Shown: piece by piece, positions 24,249 to 31,668 of the stretch | Position numbering within the stretch: position 1 is the first letter of the stretch | Layout: the number at the start of each line of letters is the position of its first letter | DNA from: CAIKZZ01 sp035524495 | Lineage (GTDB): Bacteria; Pseudomonadota; Gammaproteobacteria; Steroidobacterales; Steroidobacteraceae | Assembly (NCBI GenBank): GCA_035524495.1 | Contig: DATKOR010000005.1 | Location: 1 to 39,691 of the forward strand | DNA length: 39,691 nucleotides | Reading direction: 5' to 3' | Made by a program: the position numbers and the translations under genes | The notes under the pieces: generated by a model | Database searches by the model: none | The model's input: the letters and a program-made list of their open reading frames with translations, nothing else | What the model was told of the DNA's origin: nothing

Positions 24249-25718
24249 ATGCGTATCGACGAAGAAGCGCTGACCTTCGACGACGTGCTCCTCGTCCCGG
24301 CGTACTCGGACGTACTGCCGCGCGACGTCGACCTCTCGACCCGCCTGACGCGCAACATCCGCCTGAACCTGCCGACCGTCTCGGCCGCGATGGACACGGT
24401 CACCGAGGCGCGCCTCGCGATCACGATCGCGCAGGAAGGCGGCATCGGCATCATCCACAAGAACATGACCGCGGCGGCGCAGGCGCGCGAGGTGCTGCGC
24501 GTCAAGAAGTACGAGAGCGGCGTGATCTCGGACCCGATCACCGTGACCCCGGACAAGACGATCCGCGAGGTCATCGACCTGACGCGCAGCAAGGGCATCT
24601 CGGGCGTGCCGGTCGTGACCGCCGACAGCGAGGTCGTCGGCATCGTGACGCACCGCGACCTCCGGTTCGAGCAGCGCTACGACGCGCCGGTGACGACCGT
24701 GATGACGCCGAAGGAGCGGCTGATCACGGTGCGCGAGAACGCCCCGAAGGACGAGGTGCTGCTGCTGCTGCACCGGCACCGCATCGAGAAGGTGCTGGTC
24801 GTCGACGCCGCCGGGCACCTGAAGGGCATGATCACCGTCAAGGACTTCCAGAAGGCGACCGAGTTCCCGCGTGCCTGCAAGGACCCGAGCGGGCGGCTGC
24901 GCGCGGGCGCCGCGGTCGGCACGAGCCCGGACACGCTCGAGCGAATCGCGCAGCTGAAGGAGGCGGGCGTCGACGTCGTGGTCGTCGACACCTCCCACGG
25001 CCACTCGCGCGGCGTTCTCGAGATGGTCGCGCGCATCAAGAAGGCCTATCCGGACCTCGAGGTCATCGGCGGCAACATCGTGACCGCGGAGGCCGCGCTC
25101 GCACTTGTCGATGCCGGCGCCGACGGCGTCAAGGTCGGCATCGGCCCGGGCTCGATCTGCACGACGCGCATCGTCGCCGGCGTCGGCGTGCCGCAGATCA
25201 GCGCGGTCTCGAACGTCTCGCGCGCGCTCGCGAAGAGCGGCGTGCCGCTGATCGCCGACGGCGGCATCCGCTTCTCCGGCGACATCGCCAAGGCGCTCGC
25301 GGCCGGCGCGCACTCGGTCATGATCGGCGGACTCTTTGCCGGCACCGAGGAGTCGCCCGGCGAGGTCGAGCTCTACCAGGGCGCCTCGTACAAGGCCTAC
25401 CGCGGCATGGGGTCGCTCGGCGCGATGGCGCAGCGCCACGGCTCGGCCGACCGCTACTTCCAGGACACGACCAGCGAACTCGAGAAGCTCGTTCCCGAGG
25501 GCATCGAGGGCCGCGTGCCGTACAAGGGGAGCCTGGTGGCGATCCTGCACCAGCTGACGGGCGGACTGCGCGCGGCGATGGGCTACACCGGCAGCAACAG
25601 CATCGAGGAGCTGCGCCAGAAGCCCCGCTTTGTGCGCATCACCAACGCCGGCGTGCGCGAGAGCCACGTGCACGACGTGACGATCACCAAGGAAGCTCCG
25701 AACTACCGGATCAGCTGA
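24249..25718 (+). CDS. guaB: Inosine-5'-monophosphate dehydrogenase
   Basis: GuaB oxidises IMP to XMP with NAD+, the committed step to GMP. The 489 residues open with EEALTFDDVLLVPAYSDVLP. Two CBS domains are inserted at about 92-205 (ISDPITVTPDKTIREV, MITVKDFQKATEFP). The catalytic Cys304 lies in GPGSICTTRIVAGVG, and the flap residues in KAYRGMGSLGAM. guaA starts 2 bases after its stop, so the two are one operon. Confidence 0.98.
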   Translation: MRIDEEALTFDDVLLVPAYSDVLPRDVDLSTRLTRNIRLNLPTVSAAMDTVTEARLAITIAQEGGIGIIHKNMTAAAQAREVLRVKKYESGVISDPITVTPDKTIREVIDLTRSKGISGVPVVTADSEVVGIVTHRDLRFEQRYDAPVTTVMTPKERLITVRENAPKDEVLLLLHRHRIEKVLVVDAAGHLKGMITVKDFQKATEFPRACKDPSGRLRAGAAVGTSPDTLERIAQLKEAGVDVVVVDTSHGHSRGVLEMVARIKKAYPDLEVIGGNIVTAEAALALVDAGADGVKVGIGPGSICTTRIVAGVGVPQISAVSNVSRALAKSGVPLIADGGIRFSGDIAKALAAGAHSVMIGGLFAGTEESPGEVELYQGASYKAYRGMGSLGAMAQRHGSADRYFQDTTSELEKLVPEGIEGRVPYKGSLVAILHQLTGGLRAAMGYTGSNSIEELRQKPRFVRITNAGVRESHVHDVTITKEAPNYRIS

Positions 25719-25720
25719 AC

Positions 25721-27319
25721 GTGAACGCCGCACCCGCGCCCGCCGACCCGCGCGACATCCACGCGCACCGCATCCTGATCCTCGACTTCGGCGCCCAGTA
25801 CACGCAGCTGATCGCGCGGCGCGTGCGCGAGCTCGGCGTCTACTGCGAGATCCACCCGTGGGACGTCAGCGACGCCTTCGTCGAGTCCTTCGGTGCCCGC
25901 GGCGTGATCCTGTCCGGTGGCCCTGAGTCCGTCACCGAGTCGGCGGCGCCGCGCGCGCCCGACGCCGTGTTCCGGCTCGGGGTCCCGGTGCTCGGCATCT
26001 GCTACGGCATGCAGACGATGGCGGCGCAGCTCGGCGGGCGCGTGCTGCCCTCGACCCACCGCGAGTTCGGCTACGCCGAGGTCGAGACCCGGCCCGATGC
26101 GGTGCTGTTTCGCGGCATCGCCGACCGCGAGGCCGGCGCCGGCGGCGTGCTCGACGTCTGGATGAGCCACGGCGATCGCGTCGAGGCGCTGCCGCCGGGC
26201 TTTCGGGTCAGCGCGAGCTCGCACAATGCCCCGCTCGCCGCGATGGAGGACCCTGAGCGGCGCTTCTACGCGGTGCAGTTCCACCCCGAGGTCACGCACA
26301 CGCGCCAGGGCGCGCGGCTCCTCGAGCGCTTCGTGCGCGAGATCTGCGGCTGCGATGCGCTGTGGGACGCCGGGCACATCGCCCGCGACCTCATCGAGCG
26401 CGTGCGCGACCAGGTGGGCCCGGACCGGGTGCTGCTCGGGCTCTCGGGCGGCGTCGACTCGTCGGTGGTCGCGGCGCTGCTGCACACGGCGATCGGGCCG
26501 CAGCTGACCTGCGTGTTCGTCGACCACGGCCTGCTGCGCCTCGGCGAGGGCGATCAGGTCATGGCGACCTTCGCGGCCCACATGGGCGTCAAGGTGGTCC
26601 GGGTCGACGCCAGCGAGCGCTTCCTCGCGGCGCTCGCCGGGGTCGAGGATCCGGAGGCCAAGCGCAAGATCATCGGGCGGCTGTTCATCGAGGTGTTCGA
26701 CGAGGAGGCCGGGAAGCTCGAGGGCATCCGCTGGCTCGCGCAGGGCACGATCTATCCCGACGTCATCGAGTCGGCGGGCGCCAAGACCGGCAAGGCACAC
26801 GTGATCAAGTCGCACCACAACGTGGGCGGACTGCCGCAGAAGATGAACCTGAAGCTCCTCGAGCCGCTGCGCGAGCTCTTCAAGGACGAGGTGCGGCGCC
26901 TCGGGCTCGAGCTCGGCCTGCCGCGCGAGATGGTGTTCCGCCACCCGTTCCCGGGGCCCGGCCTCGGCGTTCGCATCCTGGGAGCGGTGACGCGCGCGGC
27001 CGCCGACCTGTTGCGCCGCGCCGATGCGATCTTCATCGAAGAGCTCCGGCGCCACGAGCTCTACGACAAGGTCAGCCAGGCGTTCGCGGTATTCCTGCCG
27101 GTGCGCTCGGTCGCCGTCATGGGTGACGGGCGCAGGTACGACTGGGTGATTGCGCTGCGCGCGGTCGAGACGGTGGACTTCATGACCGCGCATTGGGCCC
27201 GCTTGCCGTACGACTTCCTCGCCCACGTGTCGCTTCGCATCGTCAACGAGGTCGCCGGCGTCTCGCGCGTCGTCTACGACGTCTCCGGGAAGCCGCCGGC
27301 GACGATCGAGTGGGAGTGA
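25721..27319 (+). CDS. guaA: GMP synthase (glutamine-hydrolysing)
   Basis: GuaA aminates XMP to GMP. It has 532 residues from GTG 25721. The class I glutamine amidotransferase domain (about 18-215) has nucleophile Cys94 (LGICYGMQ) and the His188/Glu190 pair (FHPEV). The ATP pyrophosphatase domain has the PP-loop SGGVDSS at 242-248. The C-terminal dimerisation domain contains HPFPGPGLGVRILG and ends FLAHVSLRIVNEVAGVSRV, then KPPATIEWE. In related genomes tadA lies close downstream; here about 12 kb intervene. Confidence 0.98.
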   Translation: MNAAPAPADPRDIHAHRILILDFGAQYTQLIARRVRELGVYCEIHPWDVSDAFVESFGARGVILSGGPESVTESAAPRAPDAVFRLGVPVLGICYGMQTMAAQLGGRVLPSTHREFGYAEVETRPDAVLFRGIADREAGAGGVLDVWMSHGDRVEALPPGFRVSASSHNAPLAAMEDPERRFYAVQFHPEVTHTRQGARLLERFVREICGCDALWDAGHIARDLIERVRDQVGPDRVLLGLSGGVDSSVVAALLHTAIGPQLTCVFVDHGLLRLGEGDQVMATFAAHMGVKVVRVDASERFLAALAGVEDPEAKRKIIGRLFIEVFDEEAGKLEGIRWLAQGTIYPDVIESAGAKTGKAHVIKSHHNVGGLPQKMNLKLLEPLRELFKDEVRRLGLELGLPREMVFRHPFPGPGLGVRILGAVTRAAADLLRRADAIFIEELRRHELYDKVSQAFAVFLPVRSVAVMGDGRRYDWVIALRAVETVDFMTAHWARLPYDFLAHVSLRIVNEVAGVSRVVYDVSGKPPATIEWE

Positions 27320-27345
27320 CGAGGGTTAAGTCATACCTTGAATAT

Positions 27346-27362
27346 TGAGCGTGGACCGCTCA
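27346..27362. promoter_or_regulatory. Inverted repeat before the DUF4143 ATPase gene
   Basis: TGAGCG and CGCTCA flank TGGAC directly before the ATG at 27365. It could be an operator, or a hairpin covering the start region. Confidence 0.3.
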
Positions 27363-27364
27363 TT

Positions 27365-28513
27365 ATGCGAGGCATGCTTGAGCGACCACAGCTCTTGGAC
27401 AGGCTGCGCGCCGGCCTAAGAGCCAGTCCTGCGGTAGCGCTGCTCGGTCCCCGTCAGTGCGGCAAGACGACTCTAGCAAGGCAGCTTGCCGGCGCCTCAA
27501 AGAGCACCTATTTCGATCTGGAAAACCCGGTCGATCTGGCACGCCTGTCCGAGCCGCTGACGGCGCTTGAACAATTACGCGGACTGGTCGTGATTGATGA
27601 GGTGCAGCGTCACCCCGATCTTTTTCCGATTCTCCGGATATTGTTGGACCGCAAGCCCATCCGGGCGCGTTTTCTGATTCTAGGCAGCGCATCGCCAGAG
27701 TTACTACGGCAGAGCTCCGAAACCTTGGCGGGTAGGGTGGCCATTGTCGAGATGGCGGGATTCACGCTCGACGAGCTCAACCACCCGCAGCTTGACCGAT
27801 TATGGTTGCGTGGAGGCTTTCCGCGGTCCTTTCTCGCGCGCACGGAAGCCGCAAGTACAGCATGGCGAGAGGATTTTATCCGTACGTTCCTTGAACGCGA
27901 TTTGGCGCAACTCGGGGTGCGAGTGCCCTCCGGCACCATGCGCAAATTCTGGACAATGACCGCCCACTACTCAGGTGGCATCTGGAACAGCTCGGAGATT
28001 GGGCGATCTCTGGGCGAGGCTCATACGACCGTCAAACGCCATCTCGACGCTTTGTCCGGCGCGCTTGTTGTGCGTGTGCTGGAGCCTTGGTTCGAGAATG
28101 TCGGTAAGCGATTGGTAAAATCCCCGAAGGTTTACGTTCGTGATTCGGGGCTCCTGCATACGTTGCTCGGAATTGGCGACCGCCGTCAACTCGATGGGCA
28201 TCCCGTTGTCGGCGGCTCATGGGAGGGTTTCATTATTGAGCAACTTCTCGCTCATGTGCCCAAGTCCAAAGCCTATTACTGGCGAACGCAGGCCGGCGCA
28301 GAACTCGATTTGCTGTTGTTTCTGAAAGGGCGGCGTATTGGAATCGAGATTAAGCGGGCTGATGCACCGAAGATGACGCCGTCGATGATTTCGGCGCTCG
28401 AAGACCTGCAATTACATCGGTTGCTGGTGGTTTACCCGGGCTCGGCGCGATATACGCTCCGTCCCAAGGTGGAAGTGATGTCGCTGGCGCAGTGCGCGGC
28501 GGAGCTCGCCTGA
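27365..28513 (+). CDS. DUF4143-type AAA+ ATPase
   Basis: A 382-residue member of the ATPase family with a C-terminal DUF4143 domain. Walker A is GPRQCGKTT (28-36) and Walker B is LVVIDEVQ (74-81). LRGGFPRSFL in the middle is typical of the family. The C-terminal part has YYWRTQAGAELDLLL and IGIEIKRADAP, which resembles a PD-(D/E)xK nuclease core. Members are scattered in bacterial genomes, often near toxin-antitoxin genes; no function is established. Starts at 27338 (TTG) and 27374 are possible; I prefer 27365 on spacing. Base composition and codons (many A/T-ending) differ sharply from guaA, suggesting horizontal arrival. Confidence 0.85.
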   Translation: MRGMLERPQLLDRLRAGLRASPAVALLGPRQCGKTTLARQLAGASKSTYFDLENPVDLARLSEPLTALEQLRGLVVIDEVQRHPDLFPILRILLDRKPIRARFLILGSASPELLRQSSETLAGRVAIVEMAGFTLDELNHPQLDRLWLRGGFPRSFLARTEAASTAWREDFIRTFLERDLAQLGVRVPSGTMRKFWTMTAHYSGGIWNSSEIGRSLGEAHTTVKRHLDALSGALVVRVLEPWFENVGKRLVKSPKVYVRDSGLLHTLLGIGDRRQLDGHPVVGGSWEGFIIEQLLAHVPKSKAYYWRTQAGAELDLLLFLKGRRIGIEIKRADAPKMTPSMISALEDLQLHRLLVVYPGSARYTLRPKVEVMSLAQCAAELA

Positions 28514-29099
28514 CCAGGAAGGACGCGCGATCCAATCGCGGGTTGTGACGAGCATAAAGCGGACCGCGGCCGGGCAGCGACGGATTCATTGATTGCTGCT
28601 CGCGTCGCATGGATCCTAAAACACCTCGTCTTTCTGGCATCTATCGCGTTCTGTCGGCATCGAGTGGAATTTTCTGGCCGTGCATCTGAGGGTAATTTTG
28701 GCGTACGCGGAAGAGAAGTCTATTGCTTTCAGTGACTTATAGGTGCCTAAGACAAAGTGAGTGGGAGTGAGGGGGGCTTCCCATTCAATTTGCCGCTGAT
28801 TGCGGTCAAGCCGTAACCGCGGAAACTTGGGTCGAACTGGCAATAACCCGATTCGCACCTACGCCAATGCTGACCAGTCTCCAGCGCGGATCTTGAGCAG
28901 ACTTCCAAACGGGTGAACGGCCAGTATCGGGGAAGGCGCTGCCGCCGCTTCGGCGCGAAGCAGTCCCCCGGCTCGTGCATCGGATCGCTTAGAACCGGGC
29001 ATTTTCGGTGGGCCATCAAGCGGAATTGCCGATTGTCCGCCGGGCGAGCTATTTGCGCTGCTTGACCAGATAGTCCGATGGATCGGCGCGGGGTGATTG
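28514..29099. other. Intergenic stretch without a supported gene
   Basis: About 590 bases of mixed, comparatively AT-rich composition between the ATPase and the antitoxin. Short open frames exist on both strands (for example minus strand 28616-28858), but none has a ribosome-binding site, codon bias or recognisable motif. I could not identify an insertion sequence. It looks like acquired or decayed sequence. Confidence 0.4.
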
Positions 29100-29122
29100 C
29101 TTACAATATTACAAATCGTAAG
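29100..29122. promoter_or_regulatory. Probable promoter/operator of the vapBC-type operon
   Basis: CTTAC (29100-29104) and GTAAG (29118-29122) form an inverted repeat. Inside it TTACAA occurs twice (29101 and 29109), and TACAAT is a five-of-six -10 box. Toxin-antitoxin complexes of this class usually bind such repeats to repress their own operon. Confidence 0.45.
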
Positions 29123-29139
29123 AACCGGTGGAGACCGAA

Positions 29140-29349
29140 ATGGCATTTGCAACAGTGACCAGCAAGGGCCAGGCGACTATCCCGAAGGACGTGCGAGCGG
29201 CCGCGAAGATCAGGCCTGGCGATCGCATTCATTTCACCGTTCTCGAGGACGGCACCATCATCGTGCGTGTAAAGAATCGAAGCATCCGCGATCTGTCGTT
29301 CAAGCCCCCGCGCGGCAAGCGAGTTTCAATCGCGCAAATGAATCGGTAG
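29140..29349 (+). CDS. AbrB/MazE-fold antitoxin of a VapBC-type pair
   Basis: A 69-residue antitoxin. The N-terminal swapped-hairpin DNA-binding domain reads ATVTSKGQATIPKDVRAAAK, followed by PGDRIHFTVLEDGTIIV. The C-terminal tail (SIRDLSFKPPRGKRVS) is of the kind that threads into the toxin's active site. The ATG at 29140 is preceded by GTGGAG; an in-frame GTG at 29128 overlaps that site and is less likely. The toxin gene starts 10 bases downstream. The complex is expected to repress at the repeats at 29100-29122. Confidence 0.88.
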   Translation: MAFATVTSKGQATIPKDVRAAAKIRPGDRIHFTVLEDGTIIVRVKNRSIRDLSFKPPRGKRVSIAQMNR

Positions 29350-29359
29350 CCGAAGTCCG

Positions 29360-29755
29360 ATGTTCGGCATCGACACCAATGTGGTCATCCGACTCGTCGT
29401 CGCCGACGACGCGGAGCAAACACGTCGAGCGCGCGGACTGATCGAACAGGCACTCAGCCGCGAGGAGCCCGTGCTGGTATCGCTGCTGGTGCTTCTCGAG
29501 TCCGAATGGGTGCTGCGCAGTCGCTATGGTTTCAGCCGGGAGTCGATCCTGAAGATCTTCCGTGCGCTTCTTGAGGCGCGCGAACTCTCGTTCGAGGATG
29601 AACCGGCCGTGGAAGAGGCGCTCTTTCACTGGAAGGACAGCGCGTGCGGGTTTTCAGATTGCCTCATCGCAGCGCACGATCGCCAAATAGGATGCCGCGC
29701 GACTGCTACCTTTGACGACAAAGCGGCTCGCCTCCCCGGCATGCTACCGGCCTAG
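29360..29755 (+). CDS. vapC: PIN-domain toxin, VapC family
   Basis: VapC toxins are Mg2+-dependent ribonucleases that cut tRNA or rRNA and stop translation. The 131 residues show all four acidic PIN positions: Asp5 (FGIDTN), Glu47 (LLESEWVL), Asp100 (FSDCLIAAH) and Asp119 (ATFDDKAA). Length is normal, so the toxin should be active if expressed. It sits directly after the antitoxin in one operon. The target RNA cannot be predicted from sequence. Confidence 0.9.
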   Translation: MFGIDTNVVIRLVVADDAEQTRRARGLIEQALSREEPVLVSLLVLLESEWVLRSRYGFSRESILKIFRALLEARELSFEDEPAVEEALFHWKDSACGFSDCLIAAHDRQIGCRATATFDDKAARLPGMLPA

Positions 29756-29899
29756 TCGGGACAGCGCAGCGCAGCGCTCAGGATGAATTGTCGCTGTCCG
29801 GTAAAGCCGGCCATCCACCCGGCCAAAATGCCTGCGGGGAAGCCGCCGTCCCGGTACAACAGGCACTGGCCGCTTACCACGAGCGGTGGTGGGATCGAA

Positions 29900-30025
29900 C
29901 GCAACTTTCTCTATGTCGCCAACGGGGGCGCTGCGAATGTTAGCGGCTTCACACTGGACGCCTCGACCGGCGCACTGACCCCTATGCCTGGATCACCCTT
30001 TCCGGCAGGTCACCACCCGGAATTC
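29900..30025 (+). pseudogene. Fragment of a lactonase-type beta-propeller protein
   Basis: In one frame, NFLYVANGGAANVSGFTLD followed by ASTGALTPMPGSPFPAG matches one blade of the repeat found in YncE/lactonase-like seven-bladed propellers. Nothing before or after continues the repeat, and the frame then ends quickly. It is a stranded remnant of a larger secreted protein. Confidence 0.6.
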
Positions 30026-30142
30026 ATGTCGACGTTATTCCCGGCGCTGCATTGACAGCGGAGAAACTCCAATATTGAACTGCGCATCGATCGCGGGCGC
30101 CTGGTTGGTTCGGAGCCTTGCTCCGGCTCGGCCCGGATTGGA

Positions 30143-30385
30143 TTGTTGCGGCTCACCGGCGCACTCATGACCTTATGCGTACTCATCGCCTGCGGCGGGG
30201 GCAGACAGGCATCGTTGGCGGCGCCGGGGCTTTCCCACAACGGGTGAATCCCCTTTCCGGCGGTGATCGGCGAGTCGATCGCACTGACGCCTGCGGATTC
30301 CACAATTTTCGGCCACTACACCGTAAGTCCCCCGTTGCCGGCAGGCCTCTCGCTCGATGAGCAAAGCGGCGAGAGGAATGGCAGC
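30143..30385 (+). pseudogene. Broken lipoprotein gene with putative Ig (He_PIG-like) domain
   Basis: From TTG 30143 or 30146 (or ATG 30167), the frame gives a lipoprotein signal peptide, LTGALMTLCVLIACGGG, with the lipobox cysteine at 30191-30193. The same frame meets a TGA at 30245-30247, then continues with IGESIALTPADSTIFGHY and TVSPPLPAGLSLDEQSG, the hallmark of the bacterial putative-Ig domain. After about 30385 the similarity ends abruptly. I read this as the 5' end of a surface lipoprotein gene, inactivated by a nonsense mutation and truncated. Such lipoproteins often carry propeller repeats, which may explain the fragment just upstream. Confidence 0.6.
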
Positions 30386-30444
30386 CACCCAGCTTCGAGA
30401 CGCGCGGCGCGCAGGGCGTCGTTGCCGCCAATCGCGACCCCGCC

Positions 30445-30500
30445 GGTGGTCCCAATCCGGGAAATGGGTGGTCCCCAACCGAGGAAATCGGGTGGTACCC
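30445..30500. repeat. Three imperfect 22-24-bp tandem repeats
   Basis: GGTGGTCCC-type units start at 30445, 30467 and 30491, the first two each ending in GGAAAT. Such repeated ends recall the multiple terminal repeats of IS21-like elements, but no transposase gene is present, so this would be a solitary end. Confidence 0.45.
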
Positions 30501-30748
30501 ATCAGAGCAGATCGTCCGACCATCGGCCGACGCTGACCGAGGCAGTGATTTTGAGCGGGGTTTCCTGAGCCGCAACGCGGGCGCAGGTCCGGCTCCTTGC
30601 CGCCGTCACTAAATTGATCACGCGGTGAATGATTATCATCCATGGCATGAGGACTGTCCCCAGACTGCGAGCCGGCCTCCACCGGCGCTCCGGGGCAAGG
30701 GATTGCGAACCGCGGCTTGGCACGGCAATGCGCGGCGGCCTCGTTTCG
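30501..30748. other. Non-coding remainder before the SDR gene
   Basis: No gene is supported here. ATGAGGACTGTCCCCAG near 30647-30663 resembles sequence often seen beside mobile elements, but I cannot assign it. No terminator with a T-run was seen for the minus-strand SDR gene ending at 30749. Confidence 0.3.
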
Positions 30749-31639
30749 CTAAGCGCCTTCGCTGTAGACCGGGTTCGAGAGGATCCACCGAACCGAGTCC
30801 GCGCGCGCCTGGTTGATCGGTTCATCCGGAAATGAGGCGAGGAGGGCGTCGTGGCGCGCGCCGATGACGTCGCGAAACTCGGGGTGGCTCAGGATCCAGA
30901 GCCGGTTGGCGCGAATGCCCTCGAGCACGTAGCGGCCGGCGTCGACCGCCTCCATCGCATGGACCATGAACTCGGGCGGCGGCGCACCCGCGATGCGCTC
31001 GGGCGATGAATAGCCGGTCGCCGCCAGCGCCGCCGGCCGGCCGAGGCCGCTCTCAGCCATGTTCGACTTCACGGGGCCGGGCAGGTAAACCGAGACGCCG
31101 ATCGGACGACCGATCATGTCGGTGCGCAGCGCCTCAGTGAGGCCGACGATCGCGAACTTCGACGTGGCGTACAGCCCGACGGACCCGAGCGCCGCGATGC
31201 CGCCGATCGAGGCGACGTTCACGATGTGGCCTTCGAGCCCGCTCGCGATCATGCGCGGCAGGAACGTGACGATGCCGTTGACGGTGCCGCCGAGGTTCAC
31301 GCCGAGCACCCAGTCCCAGTCATCGTAGGTCGCGTACTCGACGAGCCCATGCACGCCGACGCCCGCGTTGTTGACGAGCAGCTGCACGGGGCCGAGCTCG
31401 CGCTCGATCGTGTCGGCCGCCACCTTGAGGCCCGCGCGGTCGGTGACGTCGAGCCGCAGCGGCAGCAGGCGCGCATGCGCGCGCCCCTGAAAATACGCGA
31501 GCGTCTCGTCGAGATGGTCCCGGCGGCGATAGGTGAAGGCAACCTTCATTCCCTCCGCGACCAGCACCTTGACGATGCCGAGCCCGATGCCGCTCGTGCC
31601 GCCGGTGACGAAGGCGACCTTGCCTGCGAGATCCTTCAT
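30749..31639 (-). CDS. Short-chain dehydrogenase/reductase
   Basis: A 296-residue NAD(P)-dependent classical SDR. The Rossmann motif is TGGTSGIG (12-19), and an NNAG motif lies at about 90-93. The catalytic residues are Asn115, Ser144 (NVASIGG), Tyr157 and Lys161 (YATSK). TYRRR just after the second strand suggests NADP(H) preference, an inference from basic residues. It is the last gene of a three-gene minus-strand run after the EthD-like and GMC genes, 29 bases after the GMC stop, with GGAAAGGCAGCCC before its ATG. It probably oxidises or reduces a product of the GMC enzyme; the substrate is unknown. Confidence 0.88.
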   Translation of the reverse strand: MKDLAGKVAFVTGGTSGIGLGIVKVLVAEGMKVAFTYRRRDHLDETLAYFQGRAHARLLPLRLDVTDRAGLKVAADTIERELGPVQLLVNNAGVGVHGLVEYATYDDWDWVLGVNLGGTVNGIVTFLPRMIASGLEGHIVNVASIGGIAALGSVGLYATSKFAIVGLTEALRTDMIGRPIGVSVYLPGPVKSNMAESGLGRPAALAATGYSSPERIAGAPPPEFMVHAMEAVDAGRYVLEGIRANRLWILSHPEFRDVIGARHDALLASFPDEPINQARADSVRWILSNPVYSEGA

Positions 31640-31668
31640 GGGCTGCCTTTCCTTGCGATCCGGGTCTG

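Noticed and set aside
24089..24643. Upstream extension of xseA to 24643
   Set aside because: Overlaps guaB and its promoter in antisense, and the added residues have no XseA similarity.
27338..27364. TTG 27338 as start of the DUF4143 ATPase
   Set aside because: It would put the inverted repeat inside the gene and adds nine residues not typical of the family; spacing to GAGGG is long. Not fully excluded.
28616..29152. Several minus-strand frames between the ATPase and the antitoxin, tested as transposase pieces
   Set aside because: No DDE, HTH or IS-type motif, mutually overlapping frames, no ribosome-binding sites.
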